Below are positions 47,761 through 57,220 of a DNA stretch of 64,000 nt, piece by piece. The stretch spans positions 744,001 through 808,000 of the forward strand of contig OY969790.1 in assembly GCA_963703125.1 (NCBI GenBank), read 5' to 3'. Each line of letters starts with the position of its first letter. The stretch's first letter is position 1. The notes beneath the pieces are model-generated. The model was given only the letters and a program-made list of their open reading frames with translations. It was not told the origin of the DNA and searched no databases. Source of the stretch: MFD04716-140 sp963703125. Lineage in GTDB: Bacteria > Bacteroidota > Bacteroidia > Flavobacteriales > Flavobacteriaceae. The position numbers and the translations under genes were made by a program.

Positions 47761-48471
47761 ATGAAAAATATATATCTTTTTTTTCTATTAATTGGTGCCT
47801 ATTCATTCGGCCAAACAGTTGGTAACGGGGATGGAATTACAACTGATACCCAAGTTGGCGTGGTTTTCAAGGAGATTCCCATAGAAGGGACACAATATGT
47901 AGATAAATTATATAAAAAGGGTGAAACCATAATTGACGGAAAAACGCAGACCAAGGCACTTATGCGATATGATGCATTGAATGAATCTGTTGAGATTTTA
48001 GATGAGAATCAACGTCCACGAAAGCTTTTGCGAAGAAAAAATATTGTAGCAATAATCGAGGGGAAAACCTACGAAGTTGTTGATTTTAAAAATGGTCCCA
48101 AGACACGTTCAGGATACCTCAACCCGCTTAACCCGGGTGGTGTCATTTTGTATTTTAGACCTCAGAAAGTGTTCGTTCAGGCTGAAAAGCCTGAGAATGG
48201 ATATGATACTTTTGACCCTCCTACATATCGTGATGTATCTGGGTATTATTTGAAAAAAGGCGATTCACCAGCCGAACCGATCAAATTAAACAGGAGGAGC
48301 ATATTAAAAAGTTTAGGGGGCAAAACTGCAGATCTCAAAAAATTTGTTCAAGACCATTCATTGAATCTTACTAAAGAAAAAGATGTGGTGCGTCTTCTGA
48401 ATTATTACAATTCTTTTCATAAAACCGCAGAGCAAAACAAGACTCCGGGCATATACGGCATAGGAGCCTAA
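47761..48471 (+). CDS. Secreted protein of unknown function, paralog A
   Basis: The protein is 236 aa with signal peptide (end near YSFGQ). The body shares layout with the next gene: VDKLYKKGETIIDGKTQTKALMRYDALNESVEIL here and LNKEFVKGQTFLYGKIHEERKMRYNAYYDHIEIL there. Both contain RSGYL or KQSGFL plus LNPGGVILYFRP or LNDGRTVLYSR. The fold is probably mostly beta, and the family is unknown to me. It precedes its paralog by 34 bases. Confidence 0.75.
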   Translation: MKNIYLFFLLIGAYSFGQTVGNGDGITTDTQVGVVFKEIPIEGTQYVDKLYKKGETIIDGKTQTKALMRYDALNESVEILDENQRPRKLLRRKNIVAIIEGKTYEVVDFKNGPKTRSGYLNPLNPGGVILYFRPQKVFVQAEKPENGYDTFDPPTYRDVSGYYLKKGDSPAEPIKLNRRSILKSLGGKTADLKKFVQDHSLNLTKEKDVVRLLNYYNSFHKTAEQNKTPGIYGIGA

Positions 48472-48505
48472 CCCTTTAAAATTTTTTAGGCACCAATATC
48501 GCGCG

Positions 48506-49201
48506 ATGAAGATTAAATTACTGGTTTTATTTTTACCTCTCTTATGTTTTGGTCAAAAACAGGATGAAACTTTCAAGGTAAAATTCAGGGTACCTGGAGC
48601 AGAAAAACAATGGGAACGTGAGTTTATAGTTAAAGGGAGCCCATATTTAAACAAAGAGTTCGTCAAAGGTCAAACATTTCTTTATGGGAAAATCCATGAA
48701 GAAAGAAAAATGCGTTATAATGCATATTATGACCATATCGAAATTTTGGAACCTGATAGTACAATTTCGCACCTCATAAAAAACGCCGACATAGATGCCG
48801 ATATCAATGATAAAATTTATAGGTTTGTCAACTACTTGGATCATCAAAATAAACAATCGGGTTTTTTGACACCCCTTAACGATGGAAGAACGGTATTGTA
48901 TAGTAGGACCAAAAAAATAATCTCAAATCCTTATTTACCGGAACATGGTTATGAGCAATTTCAACCTCCTCAATTTATTGTAGTGTCATCTTACTATATT
49001 AAACGACCGAACAAGGACGCCGTTCCTCTACTCGGATTAAGCAGAAAAGAAGTATTCGCTGTGCTTTGGGACAAGTACAACGCACTTCGAAAATTTGCAA
49101 AAGAGAACAAAATTCAACTACGTACCGAAGAAGAAGTTATCAGTGTATTGGCCTATTATGACCATTTACAAAAGGAAGAAAAGGAAACATTTGAAAATTA
49201 A
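48506..49201 (+). CDS. Secreted protein of unknown function, paralog B
   Basis: The protein is 231 aa with a short signal peptide (end near LCFGQ). It is the paralog of the gene at 47761 by shared order of motifs (KGQTFLYGK, MRYNAYYDHIEIL, SGFLTPLNDGRTVLY, HGYEQFQPPQ), a tandem duplication that has diverged a good deal. Role unknown. Confidence 0.75.
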   Translation: MKIKLLVLFLPLLCFGQKQDETFKVKFRVPGAEKQWEREFIVKGSPYLNKEFVKGQTFLYGKIHEERKMRYNAYYDHIEILEPDSTISHLIKNADIDADINDKIYRFVNYLDHQNKQSGFLTPLNDGRTVLYSRTKKIISNPYLPEHGYEQFQPPQFIVVSSYYIKRPNKDAVPLLGLSRKEVFAVLWDKYNALRKFAKENKIQLRTEEEVISVLAYYDHLQKEEKETFEN

Positions 49202-49249
49202 TCGGACTTCCTACCAATTGCGAATTAGCAGAAAAACTTTGAACACCAC

Positions 49250-49921
49250 CTACACTTTTCCCTGCAGTATAAAATCCTTTAGATAATAAGGTTCAAAATA
49301 AGCCACATCTTCAAAACCGGATCGCTTATACTTTTCATAGGACAAAGTAGCCATTTCTCGAGCCGATGGGACGATGGTTTTTTTAAATTCGAATAATTTA
49401 TCATCCAATATTTCTTCGCACTTCATGGCTCCGCTCCCTGCCAATATTACTTTTCCCCTTCGCGCATATTCCTCAAATGAAGTTTCAGTTATTAACTCGG
49501 CCCTAGTTTCCCTAATTTCCTTACCAAGCTTGTCATATACCGCCGAATAAACCTCCATACGGCGAGCATCCAAAAGTGGTATGACAAAATCCACATCTCC
49601 CCTATTAACTTGACAAACAATACTTTCTAGAGTAGGTATTGCGATCAATGGGATTTCAAGAGCATAGCATAGACCTTTGGCTGCAGATACTCCGATGCGA
49701 AGCCCCGTGTAGGACCCTGGACCTTTACTAATGGCTATGGCATTTATTTGGGACAAACCTACAGATGCCTCACTAAGTACCTTTTCTATAAAAACGTGAA
49801 GCTGTTCCGAGTGGGAATAGTTCGGGGTATCGTTTTCTAAAATAGCTAGAAGTTCCCCATCTTTTGCCAAACTAACTGAGCAATTGGTAGTGGCGGTTTC
49901 CAAATTTAAGATCAAGGCCAT
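49250..49921 (-). CDS. tsaB: tRNA threonylcarbamoyladenosine synthesis protein TsaB
   Basis: The protein is 223 aa. It opens with ILNLETATTNCSVSLAKDG and carries the ASKGPGSYTGLRIGVSAAKGLCYA-type motif (here AISKGPGSYTGLRIG) of the ASKHA fold. TsaB scaffolds TsaD and TsaE in making t6A at position 37 of ANN-decoding tRNAs. Confidence 0.94.
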   Translation of the reverse strand: MALILNLETATTNCSVSLAKDGELLAILENDTPNYSHSEQLHVFIEKVLSEASVGLSQINAIAISKGPGSYTGLRIGVSAAKGLCYALEIPLIAIPTLESIVCQVNRGDVDFVIPLLDARRMEVYSAVYDKLGKEIRETRAELITETSFEEYARRGKVILAGSGAMKCEEILDDKLFEFKKTIVPSAREMATLSYEKYKRSGFEDVAYFEPYYLKDFILQGKV

Positions 49922-49958
49922 ATAACTAGCAAAGATACATCTAAATAGAATTTATCAT

Positions 49959-49989
49959 AAAAAAACCCGTCATGTTCTAACATGACGGG
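49959..49989 (-). terminator. Intrinsic terminator of the efflux operon
   Basis: An 11-bp perfect stem (49966-49976 with 49979-49989) is followed on the minus strand by a T run. It lies after the TolC gene and separates the operon from tsaB. Confidence 0.88.
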
Positions 49990-50009
49990 ATAATTATATG
50001 AATAATAAA

Positions 50010-51440
50010 TTACTTTAATTCTATTGGAAGACCGAAGTAAAACTCTAGGACTTTAATTCTGAAAATATAATCATATTTAGTACGGATTACCTCCGCCTGG
50101 GCATTCTCCACTCTTGATTGAGCCTGACTAAAATCAAAGGCATTCATTAAACCAACATCAAAACGGTCTTTAGAATAATCGCGTGCCAATTGCCGTGCAT
50201 CCAATGTCTTTTGTGCAGCCTCATGCGCTTTTATTGCCGCGGTAGCATCATTCCAAGCTTGATTGATAGTGTTTTCTAAATCTAGTTTGCCTTGCTCCAA
50301 TTGTAACTTGGAACGCTCCAAATTAATTCTATTTCTCTTTACACTATTTCTGGCCGAAAATCCGTTTAGAATTGGAACACTAAGCGCTACTCCAAACGAA
50401 TGACCGTCATTAACACCCAATTGATATAAAAAAGGATCCATAGCTTCCACCACTGGCCTTGTGTTAGGAGCTATTACTGATTGTCCTGTGCCCTCTACTG
50501 TACCTATTTGTCTCGTGGGATTATTGGGATCCAATTCAAAGCCTCCTATAATATCTTGATAGGAAGCTCTGGTATTGTAATTGTAAAATCCTGATAACCG
50601 CGGATATAGAGCACCTTTAGCCAATTCAATGTCCGTCTGGGCAAGTTCAACATTCGCTTCGGCCAGCTTGATATCATTTCTTTGGGTAACCGCCTTTGAA
50701 AAGATTTCCCGTGGGGAATTATTCAAAATATCCGAAGGTTGAACATCGAATTCCTCATTGGCGACATCAAAATTCTCATAGTCGTTAATCAATAATAACT
50801 GTGCCAAAGCAATTCTCGACAATCTCAGCCCATTTTCAGCATTGACAATTTGTTGCTGTTGTGTCGCAGCAGTTGCTTCGATCTCCAAAAGGTCACCTTT
50901 GGGCACAACTCCAGATTCTACCAATTCCTTGGTTCTTTTCAAATCTTGTTCGGTCACCGCATATTGAGCATTCGCAACCGCCAAATTTTCCCTGTTAAAC
51001 AAAATTTGCAGATATCCATTTGCAATCGCCAGTGAAATATCGTCCTTCATATTATCCAAGCGATACTGACTAGCCAATAATGCCAAGTTTGCTCTCCGCA
51101 ATCGGTTTACATTTTGCAGTCCGTTATAAATGTCCACATTTGCACTAACTCCTCCAGATGTGAACATGGTTGTTAAATTCTCGAGAATTCCTGTGGTGAC
51201 GTTCTGATTCAATCCAATATTCCAAGAATGGGAGGCTTGTGCGTTTATAGACGGTAGAAAGTTTCCTTTGGCATCTAATTTATTGACTTCAGCATCTTTA
51301 AAATCCAATTCGGATTGTTGAATGGTAATGTTATGTTCAAGGGCATAATCAACACACTCCTGGAGTGTCCATTTTTTATTTTGTGCCGACATGATCCCAA
51401 TGGAAAATATGAGCATTAAGGCCGTAATTTTAAACTTCAT
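50010..51440 (-). CDS. TolC family outer-membrane efflux protein
   Basis: The protein is 476 aa with signal peptide (end near IMSAQ). It has two tandem outer-membrane efflux protein repeats with long coiled coils; typical segments are LQECVDYALEHNITIQQSELD and ARDYSKDRFDVGLMNAFDFSQAQSR. It forms the exit duct for the ABC efflux system encoded upstream in the same operon, as its last gene. Confidence 0.94.
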   Translation of the reverse strand: MKFKITALMLIFSIGIMSAQNKKWTLQECVDYALEHNITIQQSELDFKDAEVNKLDAKGNFLPSINAQASHSWNIGLNQNVTTGILENLTTMFTSGGVSANVDIYNGLQNVNRLRRANLALLASQYRLDNMKDDISLAIANGYLQILFNRENLAVANAQYAVTEQDLKRTKELVESGVVPKGDLLEIEATAATQQQQIVNAENGLRLSRIALAQLLLINDYENFDVANEEFDVQPSDILNNSPREIFSKAVTQRNDIKLAEANVELAQTDIELAKGALYPRLSGFYNYNTRASYQDIIGGFELDPNNPTRQIGTVEGTGQSVIAPNTRPVVEAMDPFLYQLGVNDGHSFGVALSVPILNGFSARNSVKRNRINLERSKLQLEQGKLDLENTINQAWNDATAAIKAHEAAQKTLDARQLARDYSKDRFDVGLMNAFDFSQAQSRVENAQAEVIRTKYDYIFRIKVLEFYFGLPIELK

Positions 51441-51470
51441 TTTTTGATTTTTTATTTTGATTGATGTGCT

Positions 51471-52622
51471 TTATTCTTCGCTATTGTCCTCTTTGTTTTC
51501 TTCTTCATCACCCTTTTTGATCGGCTCGGTCTTGTTCCATTGCTTAACTTGATCGTTCTCGGTAAGTCCTGAAACTATTTCAACGTTCACCCCGTCTGAT
51601 ATGCCAATTTCTACGTCTTTCCTTTCGAACTTTTGATCCTCTATTTTACCTACGGCAATTTCCACGTATGGTTTATCGGTTTTCTTATCAAACTGCAATA
51701 AGGCCTCGGGTATAACCATTACGCTATCTTTCCTTTCCAATATCATAGAAGCATTTGCACTATAACCTGCGCGAATAAAAATATCTTCTTTCACCTCAAC
51801 CTCCCCTTCGATCTTAAACTGAACGGCACCTGTTTCTTCTACCCCTTTTGGTGCAATAAATCTTAGTTTGGCATCTAATTGCTTGCCTTCCACGGCACCA
51901 AGACTTATTTTAAGGTCAGTTCCCAATTTCAATTTTCCGACTTCTCCTTCATCCACTTTTCCTTCAAAAATCATTTTACTCAAATCGGCAATAGTGGCTA
52001 TTGTGGTACCATCATTAAAATTGTTGCTCTGAATTACCTGATTCCCCTCCTTAACGGGTATTTCAAGAATGGTCCCGGCCACTGTTGCACGAATATTCGT
52101 GTTCGCAGAGGAAGAGCCACCCGCTGAACCGACCCTGATAATTTGATAATCGGCCTGGGCATTTTTTAATTCCTGTTCCGCTTGATCATATCTAAGTTTG
52201 AGATTGTTGAAATCCTGACTTGAAATAACGCCTTTATCAAACAAGGTTTTATTTCTGTCGTACTCTATTTTTGTATTGCCCAAGGCTATCTGGGCATTCG
52301 TAACCCGACCTTTGGCCTGATTTAAAGACTGCTCGTTGGGTACCACTTTAATCGTAGCAATTAAATCCCCTGCCTTTACCTTGTCACCTTCTTCCAGAAA
52401 AACTTTTTCAATTATTCCTGAAATTTGCGGTTTGATAAGAATTTCATCCTCTGGAACAACTTTCCCAGTAGCCACTGTTTTCTTCTCAATATTCGAGATA
52501 AAAGGCTTTTGTGTTTCATAGGTAACGGCAGACTTGCTGTTTGATTTTATAAAGAAGGCTGCAGCCCAAAGTGCTCCAAGCACTAAAATTCCTATTAATA
52601 CGTATTTAACAATCTTGTTCAT
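51471..52622 (-). CDS. Periplasmic adaptor (membrane fusion) protein of ABC efflux system
   Basis: The protein is 383 aa. It has one N-terminal membrane anchor, a lipoyl-like barrel (KPQISGIIEKVFLEEGDKVKAGDLIATI), a hairpin (about 95-155) and beta-barrel domains. It is MacA/HlyD-like. The C-terminus is highly acidic (KKGDEEENKEDNSEE). It is paralogous to the adaptor at 56036. It bridges the permeases and TolC. Confidence 0.92.
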   Translation of the reverse strand: MNKIVKYVLIGILVLGALWAAAFFIKSNSKSAVTYETQKPFISNIEKKTVATGKVVPEDEILIKPQISGIIEKVFLEEGDKVKAGDLIATIKVVPNEQSLNQAKGRVTNAQIALGNTKIEYDRNKTLFDKGVISSQDFNNLKLRYDQAEQELKNAQADYQIIRVGSAGGSSSANTNIRATVAGTILEIPVKEGNQVIQSNNFNDGTTIATIADLSKMIFEGKVDEGEVGKLKLGTDLKISLGAVEGKQLDAKLRFIAPKGVEETGAVQFKIEGEVEVKEDIFIRAGYSANASMILERKDSVMVIPEALLQFDKKTDKPYVEIAVGKIEDQKFERKDVEIGISDGVNVEIVSGLTENDQVKQWNKTEPIKKGDEEENKEDNSEE

Positions 52623-52653
52623 TTTAAAGTGTATTTATATTTGTTGGTTATTT

Positions 52654-53916
52654 CTATTCTTCCCTTAAAGCGTCAATAGGCCTAATACTAACCGCTCGTT
52701 GCGCCGGTATTAATCCGATTAAAGTTCCCAATATCACCATAATGGCCAATGCCCCTAGAACATATGGAATTGGAACTGTTGGATTGGTATAAGGGAAATC
52801 GATGTCCTTGGTGAAACTGTTGATCAAAGCCAATACACCTGCGCCAAGTATAATGCCAATGATTCCCGCTAGTACTGTTAAAAAGACCGATTCGAGAATT
52901 ATCTGATTCCGCACCTCGCTTGGTGTAGCTCCCAAAGCCCTTCGCACTCCCAGTTCCTTTGTTCTTTCTTTTACCGAAATCAGAAGTATATTGCCAATAC
53001 CAATGACTCCCGCCAATATAGTGGCAATACCTACAATGAGCGACAAAAAGGTCAATCCTTTAGCAAAGCCAGAGACTTTGGTAAACATCTCACCCAAATT
53101 AAATGAACCAAAGGCTCTTTCATCTTCGGGATCTACCCTGTGAATATTTTTAAGTAGTGCCTTTACATCTTTTTCAACCTGTATGACATCGGCATCATCA
53201 TAAGCGGCAATGCACAAATAGCCGACATCATCACCGGAATTATATAACTGTCGATAGGTAGAAAACGGAATGAACATGGCGGTATCAGAATCAAAACTAA
53301 CACCTTGGGCCAGTTTGTGCACCCCAATTACCTGAAAATATACATTCCCGACCCGAATGTATTGCCCGACCGGATTTTCATTTTTTTCAAACAATTCCTG
53401 TTGCGTTCGCTCCCCAATAACAATTACCCTTCTGGCCTGGTCGATGTCTTCTTCATTTAAGAATCTGCCGCCGTCATATATTTTTTTTGTTGAAATCTTG
53501 GTATATATGGGAAAATCCCCATTCAAAATATAGTTGCCAGATTTTTGACCTCTTACGGTGTATACAGGTCCTGAACCAAACTCGCCTTGGCTAATTCTTG
53601 GCGCTATATATTGAATTTCCGGGATTCTATTTTCCAAGGTGGCAACATCGCCCAACTTTAGTTGCATCTGTCGGCCCGTTTTATAACCGTCATAAGGTTT
53701 ACTAGTACTTTGGCCCCAAACAAACATACTGTTCATCGAAACCGTTTTGAAAACCTTTTCGAAACCGTTGTCCATGCCTTTAGCAGCACCGGAAAGACCA
53801 ATGTATACAAAGATTCCCCATAGCACTCCGATCATGGTGATTATGGTCCTGGTCTTATTTTTACTGATCGAACCAAAAATCTCCTGCCAAACGTTACTGT
53901 CAAATAGAAATTTCAT
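52654..53916 (-). CDS. MacB-like ABC transporter permease
   Basis: The protein is 420 aa from ATG at 53916, chosen because MKFLFDSNVWQEIFGSISKNK matches the paralogs. It has one N-terminal helix, a large MacB periplasmic core domain (about 45-275) and three C-terminal helices in an FtsX domain with VKERTKELGVRRALGATPSEV and the ending SIRPIDALREE. It has no ATPase domain of its own. Confidence 0.92.
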   Translation of the reverse strand: MKFLFDSNVWQEIFGSISKNKTRTIITMIGVLWGIFVYIGLSGAAKGMDNGFEKVFKTVSMNSMFVWGQSTSKPYDGYKTGRQMQLKLGDVATLENRIPEIQYIAPRISQGEFGSGPVYTVRGQKSGNYILNGDFPIYTKISTKKIYDGGRFLNEEDIDQARRVIVIGERTQQELFEKNENPVGQYIRVGNVYFQVIGVHKLAQGVSFDSDTAMFIPFSTYRQLYNSGDDVGYLCIAAYDDADVIQVEKDVKALLKNIHRVDPEDERAFGSFNLGEMFTKVSGFAKGLTFLSLIVGIATILAGVIGIGNILLISVKERTKELGVRRALGATPSEVRNQIILESVFLTVLAGIIGIILGAGVLALINSFTKDIDFPYTNPTVPIPYVLGALAIMVILGTLIGLIPAQRAVSIRPIDALREE

Positions 53917-54005
53917 GTGTTCATAATTATTTTTTTCATCGGTCACACGTAATACCCTAAAAACCTATGGTCCGATTTTGCGAATTTTCCCCAGGGCATT
54001 TCATA

Positions 54006-55235
54006 TTATTCGTCTCTTAGCGCTACAATCGGTTTTATTCGTGCGGCACGTCTGGCAGGTATATAACCAGCAATGGCACCAAACAATATCAAAATGACCG
54101 TAGCAAATATCGCAAGGCCCAAATTGATGTAGGGATTGGTTATAAAAAAGTCTTCCAGTTTCTCTCCTAAAGAGCCTAAAACCGCTATTCCGATTATCAT
54201 CCCAATAAGTCCCGAAATAGTGGTAATGAAAACCGATTCCAACAAAATAGACCCGATCACCGCTCTAGGGGTCGCTCCCAATGCCTTTCTGATACCTAGC
54301 TCTTTGGTGCGCTCCTTTACAACGAACACCATAATATTGCTTATACCTATAATCCCTGCCAATATGGTCCCAAAAGCTATAAAACCCGCTATGTAGGCAA
54401 GTACTCCCGCAAATTGTTGATTCTGCTTTAGCTGATCGGCCACATTTCTAATATAGATTCCGTTTTGATCATTGGGACTAATAAACTTCTTGTCCCTTAG
54501 AAAGGCATCCAAACTTTTATCAAAAGCCATTGCACCGGCATATCCAATCTCCGGTTTAAAACCAATAACCAGTTGATCTACCTTATCTGTATTTTTTTCG
54601 ATTAATTGTCGCGTAGTATACGGTATATATATTCTCCTTTCCTCATCATCCCCTGCATCATCTTGAAAGACCCCAATCACTTTAAAAACGCTACCTGCAA
54701 TATCAATAAAAGCTCCCATGGCATCTTCCTGTCCAAACAAATCGCGCTCTACAAGTCTCCCAATGACGGCATATTTATTTTTATACTTAATATCCTCTGC
54801 ATTGAGATAGCGCCCCTTCATTATAATGGTCTTTTCCGCAAATTGATAGGCCTCGCTTACACCCCTTGTGGTATAATTATTAGATTCATTTTTGTACTTA
54901 ACAAGTCCACCTCTATCAATCCTCGGAGAGACATATTCAGTAGCCAAGGCAAAATTCTTTTCTATATCATCTAGGTCGCTGTTTTCAAATTCAATTTGCC
55001 GACCTGATTTGTAACCCTTATAGGGTAGTGATGTTCTACCCGGAAAAACATAGAATGTATTCGTGGCATCATCACTAAAAAATTTGTTGAACGTATTTTG
55101 AAGACCATTTGTAAGTCCAACCAATGAAACGAAAATAAGAATACCCAAAGCAACCGTAAACCCAGATAAGAAGGTCCTGAGCTTATTCTTTTGAATTGTT
55201 TCGAATATTTCTTTCCAGTTGTCCCTACTAAACAT
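54006..55235 (-). CDS. MacB-like ABC transporter permease
   Basis: The protein is 409 aa with the same four-helix layout (EIFETIQKNKLRTFLSGFTVALGI, VKERTKELGIRKALGATPRAV, ending RIKPIVALRDE). Its start overlaps the ATPase gene by eight bases, so coupling is likely. It is probably one half of a heteromeric permease with the gene at 52654. Confidence 0.92.
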   Translation of the reverse strand: MFSRDNWKEIFETIQKNKLRTFLSGFTVALGILIFVSLVGLTNGLQNTFNKFFSDDATNTFYVFPGRTSLPYKGYKSGRQIEFENSDLDDIEKNFALATEYVSPRIDRGGLVKYKNESNNYTTRGVSEAYQFAEKTIIMKGRYLNAEDIKYKNKYAVIGRLVERDLFGQEDAMGAFIDIAGSVFKVIGVFQDDAGDDEERRIYIPYTTRQLIEKNTDKVDQLVIGFKPEIGYAGAMAFDKSLDAFLRDKKFISPNDQNGIYIRNVADQLKQNQQFAGVLAYIAGFIAFGTILAGIIGISNIMVFVVKERTKELGIRKALGATPRAVIGSILLESVFITTISGLIGMIIGIAVLGSLGEKLEDFFITNPYINLGLAIFATVILILFGAIAGYIPARRAARIKPIVALRDE

Positions 55236-55929
55236 ATGCTGACGCCCTTACTTGTTCTACCTTTTTGTCCTCGAGAATAATGCCGTCCTTTAAATGAACA
55301 ATACGCTTGCACATATTTGCAATATCTGGTTCATGCGTAACTATGAGAATAGTATTGCCTTCATCATTGATTTTCTGAATAAGGTCCATTACCTCATAGG
55401 AAGTAGTACTATCCAAGGCTCCCGTAGGCTCATCGGCCAATAGCACCTTTGGTTCTGCAGCCATGGCCCTTGCAATGGCGACCCGTTGCTTTTGTCCGCC
55501 AGAAAGTTCACTTGGTAAATGCGTTGCCCATTCCTTTAGTCCTACTTGTTCCAAGTATTTAAGTGCCTTTTCTTGACGCTCCTTTCGGGGCATTCGCTGG
55601 TAATACAAGGGCAATGCCACATTTTCCATGGCGCTCTTATAGTTTATGAGGTTGAAAGATTGAAAAATGAAGCCCAAAAACTTATTTCGATACTGTGCGG
55701 CTTTGGTTTCGTTAAGGTTTCTAATGGGAACACCATCCAATGTATAAGAACCTTCATCCAATTCGTCCAACATTCCAAGGATGTTCAACAAGGTAGATTT
55801 ACCTGAGCCCGAGGAACCCATTATTGCCACTAACTCGCCTTCTTCTACTTTGAAATTGATTCCTTTTAGTACATGCAGGGAGTTGCTCCCCATCTTATAG
55901 GATTTGTGAAGATCTTTGATTTCAATCAT
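55228..55929 (-). CDS. ABC transporter ATP-binding protein (LolD/MacB type)
   Basis: The protein is 233 aa. Walker A GSSGSGKST at about 37-45, signature LSGGQKQRVAIARA, Walker B VLLADEPTGALD and the switch His in VTHEPDIA are all intact. It is the only ATPase in an operon with four permeases, so it probably powers all of them. Confidence 0.95.
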   Translation of the reverse strand: MIEIKDLHKSYKMGSNSLHVLKGINFKVEEGELVAIMGSSGSGKSTLLNILGMLDELDEGSYTLDGVPIRNLNETKAAQYRNKFLGFIFQSFNLINYKSAMENVALPLYYQRMPRKERQEKALKYLEQVGLKEWATHLPSELSGGQKQRVAIARAMAAEPKVLLADEPTGALDSTTSYEVMDLIQKINDEGNTILIVTHEPDIANMCKRIVHLKDGIILEDKKVEQVRASAYV

Positions 55930-56035
55930 GTTGGTTGTGTTATGAGTTTGGATGCCTATTGCCCAAATTCTAGCAATAAGACATCTAAGGTGTTAAAATG
56001 TTACAAGAATTGCTCTCAATTTTATGTTAAAAAAT

Positions 56036-57148
56036 TTATTCCCCCAGAGCCTCTGATTTAAGGGCGTTCCAGACTTTTATTCTATCCTCGGTTGAGATTC
56101 CCGATTTTACCTCAACAAAGATTCCGTCGCTTATTCCCAATTCCAATTCTCTCCGTTCAAACTTTTGGTCACCAACGGAAACCTCTACAAAAGGTTTTTT
56201 GGTCTTGTCATCAAATTGGACCAAAGCTTCCTTAAGAGCCAATACACTATCGGCCCGACCTAGGATAATCGAAGCATTTGCACTTAGGCCCGCTCTTATG
56301 AAGGTTGAATCCTGTTTTTTCAATGTGCCCTTTATTTCAAACTGTATGGCCCCATTTTCAGCTTTTCCTTTTGGGGCTATGTAATCCAGAACCGCATCGA
56401 ACACTTTATTCTCGATGGCACCTACCGTAATTTCAAGTGGCAGGTTTTCTTTTATTTTACCAACTTCCGATTCATCAACCTTTCCTTCAAAAATCATTTT
56501 GTTCACGTCTGCGATAGCTGCAATGGTTGTGCCTTCATTAAAATTATTGCTCTCTATCACTTGATTACCTACCTCGACGGGAACGTCGAGTACCATTCCA
56601 CTGACGGTTGCCCGAATCAATGTATTTGAAGCATTGCCATAACCAGTGGTAGTTCCTGTTTTTACAATATCATAGCGTTTGTTTGCCGCCCCGTAAGATT
56701 GTTTCGCCTGGTCAAAAGTCAATTGGGCCCGTTCCAAATCTACTTTTGAAACTACACCTTTCTCAAAAAGGGTCTTTTGTCTATCCAGATTTCTCTTTTG
56801 ATCTTCTAGGGCAATTCTCGCCTCATCTATAGTGTTTTTGGCTTCATTGAGCGCATTTAAATTCGGGATGACTTTTATGCGAACCAAAAGATCTCCTGCC
56901 TTAACAAAATCGCCCCCCTCTACAAAAACTTCTTCGATAACCCCCGAAATATTGGGTTTGATCAAGACCTCTTCCAATGGTAAAATACTACCGGTAGCAA
57001 CCGTTTTGTTGACAATAGTCTGTGTAGATGGAACTTCGGTTTCATAGACAACAGGGTCTTCCGCATTTTTTTGGTATAAGTAATACATGGCACCGCCAAA
57101 GGCAATTACTATGATCATTAAAATTAGGATGGTTACCTTTTTTTTCAT
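56036..57148 (-). CDS. Periplasmic adaptor (membrane fusion) protein of ABC efflux system
   Basis: The protein is 370 aa. It has a membrane anchor, the lipoyl-like motif KPNISGVIEEVFVEGGDFVKAGDLLV and the same architecture as the adaptor at 51471, with strong internal resemblance (GNQVIESNNFNEGTTIAAIADV against GNQVIQSNNFNDGTTIATIADL). It lacks the acidic tail. It probably pairs with the two upstream permeases. Confidence 0.92.
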   Translation of the reverse strand: MKKKVTILILMIIVIAFGGAMYYLYQKNAEDPVVYETEVPSTQTIVNKTVATGSILPLEEVLIKPNISGVIEEVFVEGGDFVKAGDLLVRIKVIPNLNALNEAKNTIDEARIALEDQKRNLDRQKTLFEKGVVSKVDLERAQLTFDQAKQSYGAANKRYDIVKTGTTTGYGNASNTLIRATVSGMVLDVPVEVGNQVIESNNFNEGTTIAAIADVNKMIFEGKVDESEVGKIKENLPLEITVGAIENKVFDAVLDYIAPKGKAENGAIQFEIKGTLKKQDSTFIRAGLSANASIILGRADSVLALKEALVQFDDKTKKPFVEVSVGDQKFERRELELGISDGIFVEVKSGISTEDRIKVWNALKSEALGE

Positions 57149-57220
57149 TTTTATAAAATTTGATTGATCTATGATAAACTTATTTTAGAATATTGTTTAC
57201 TGAAAAAATACAGAGGCATG

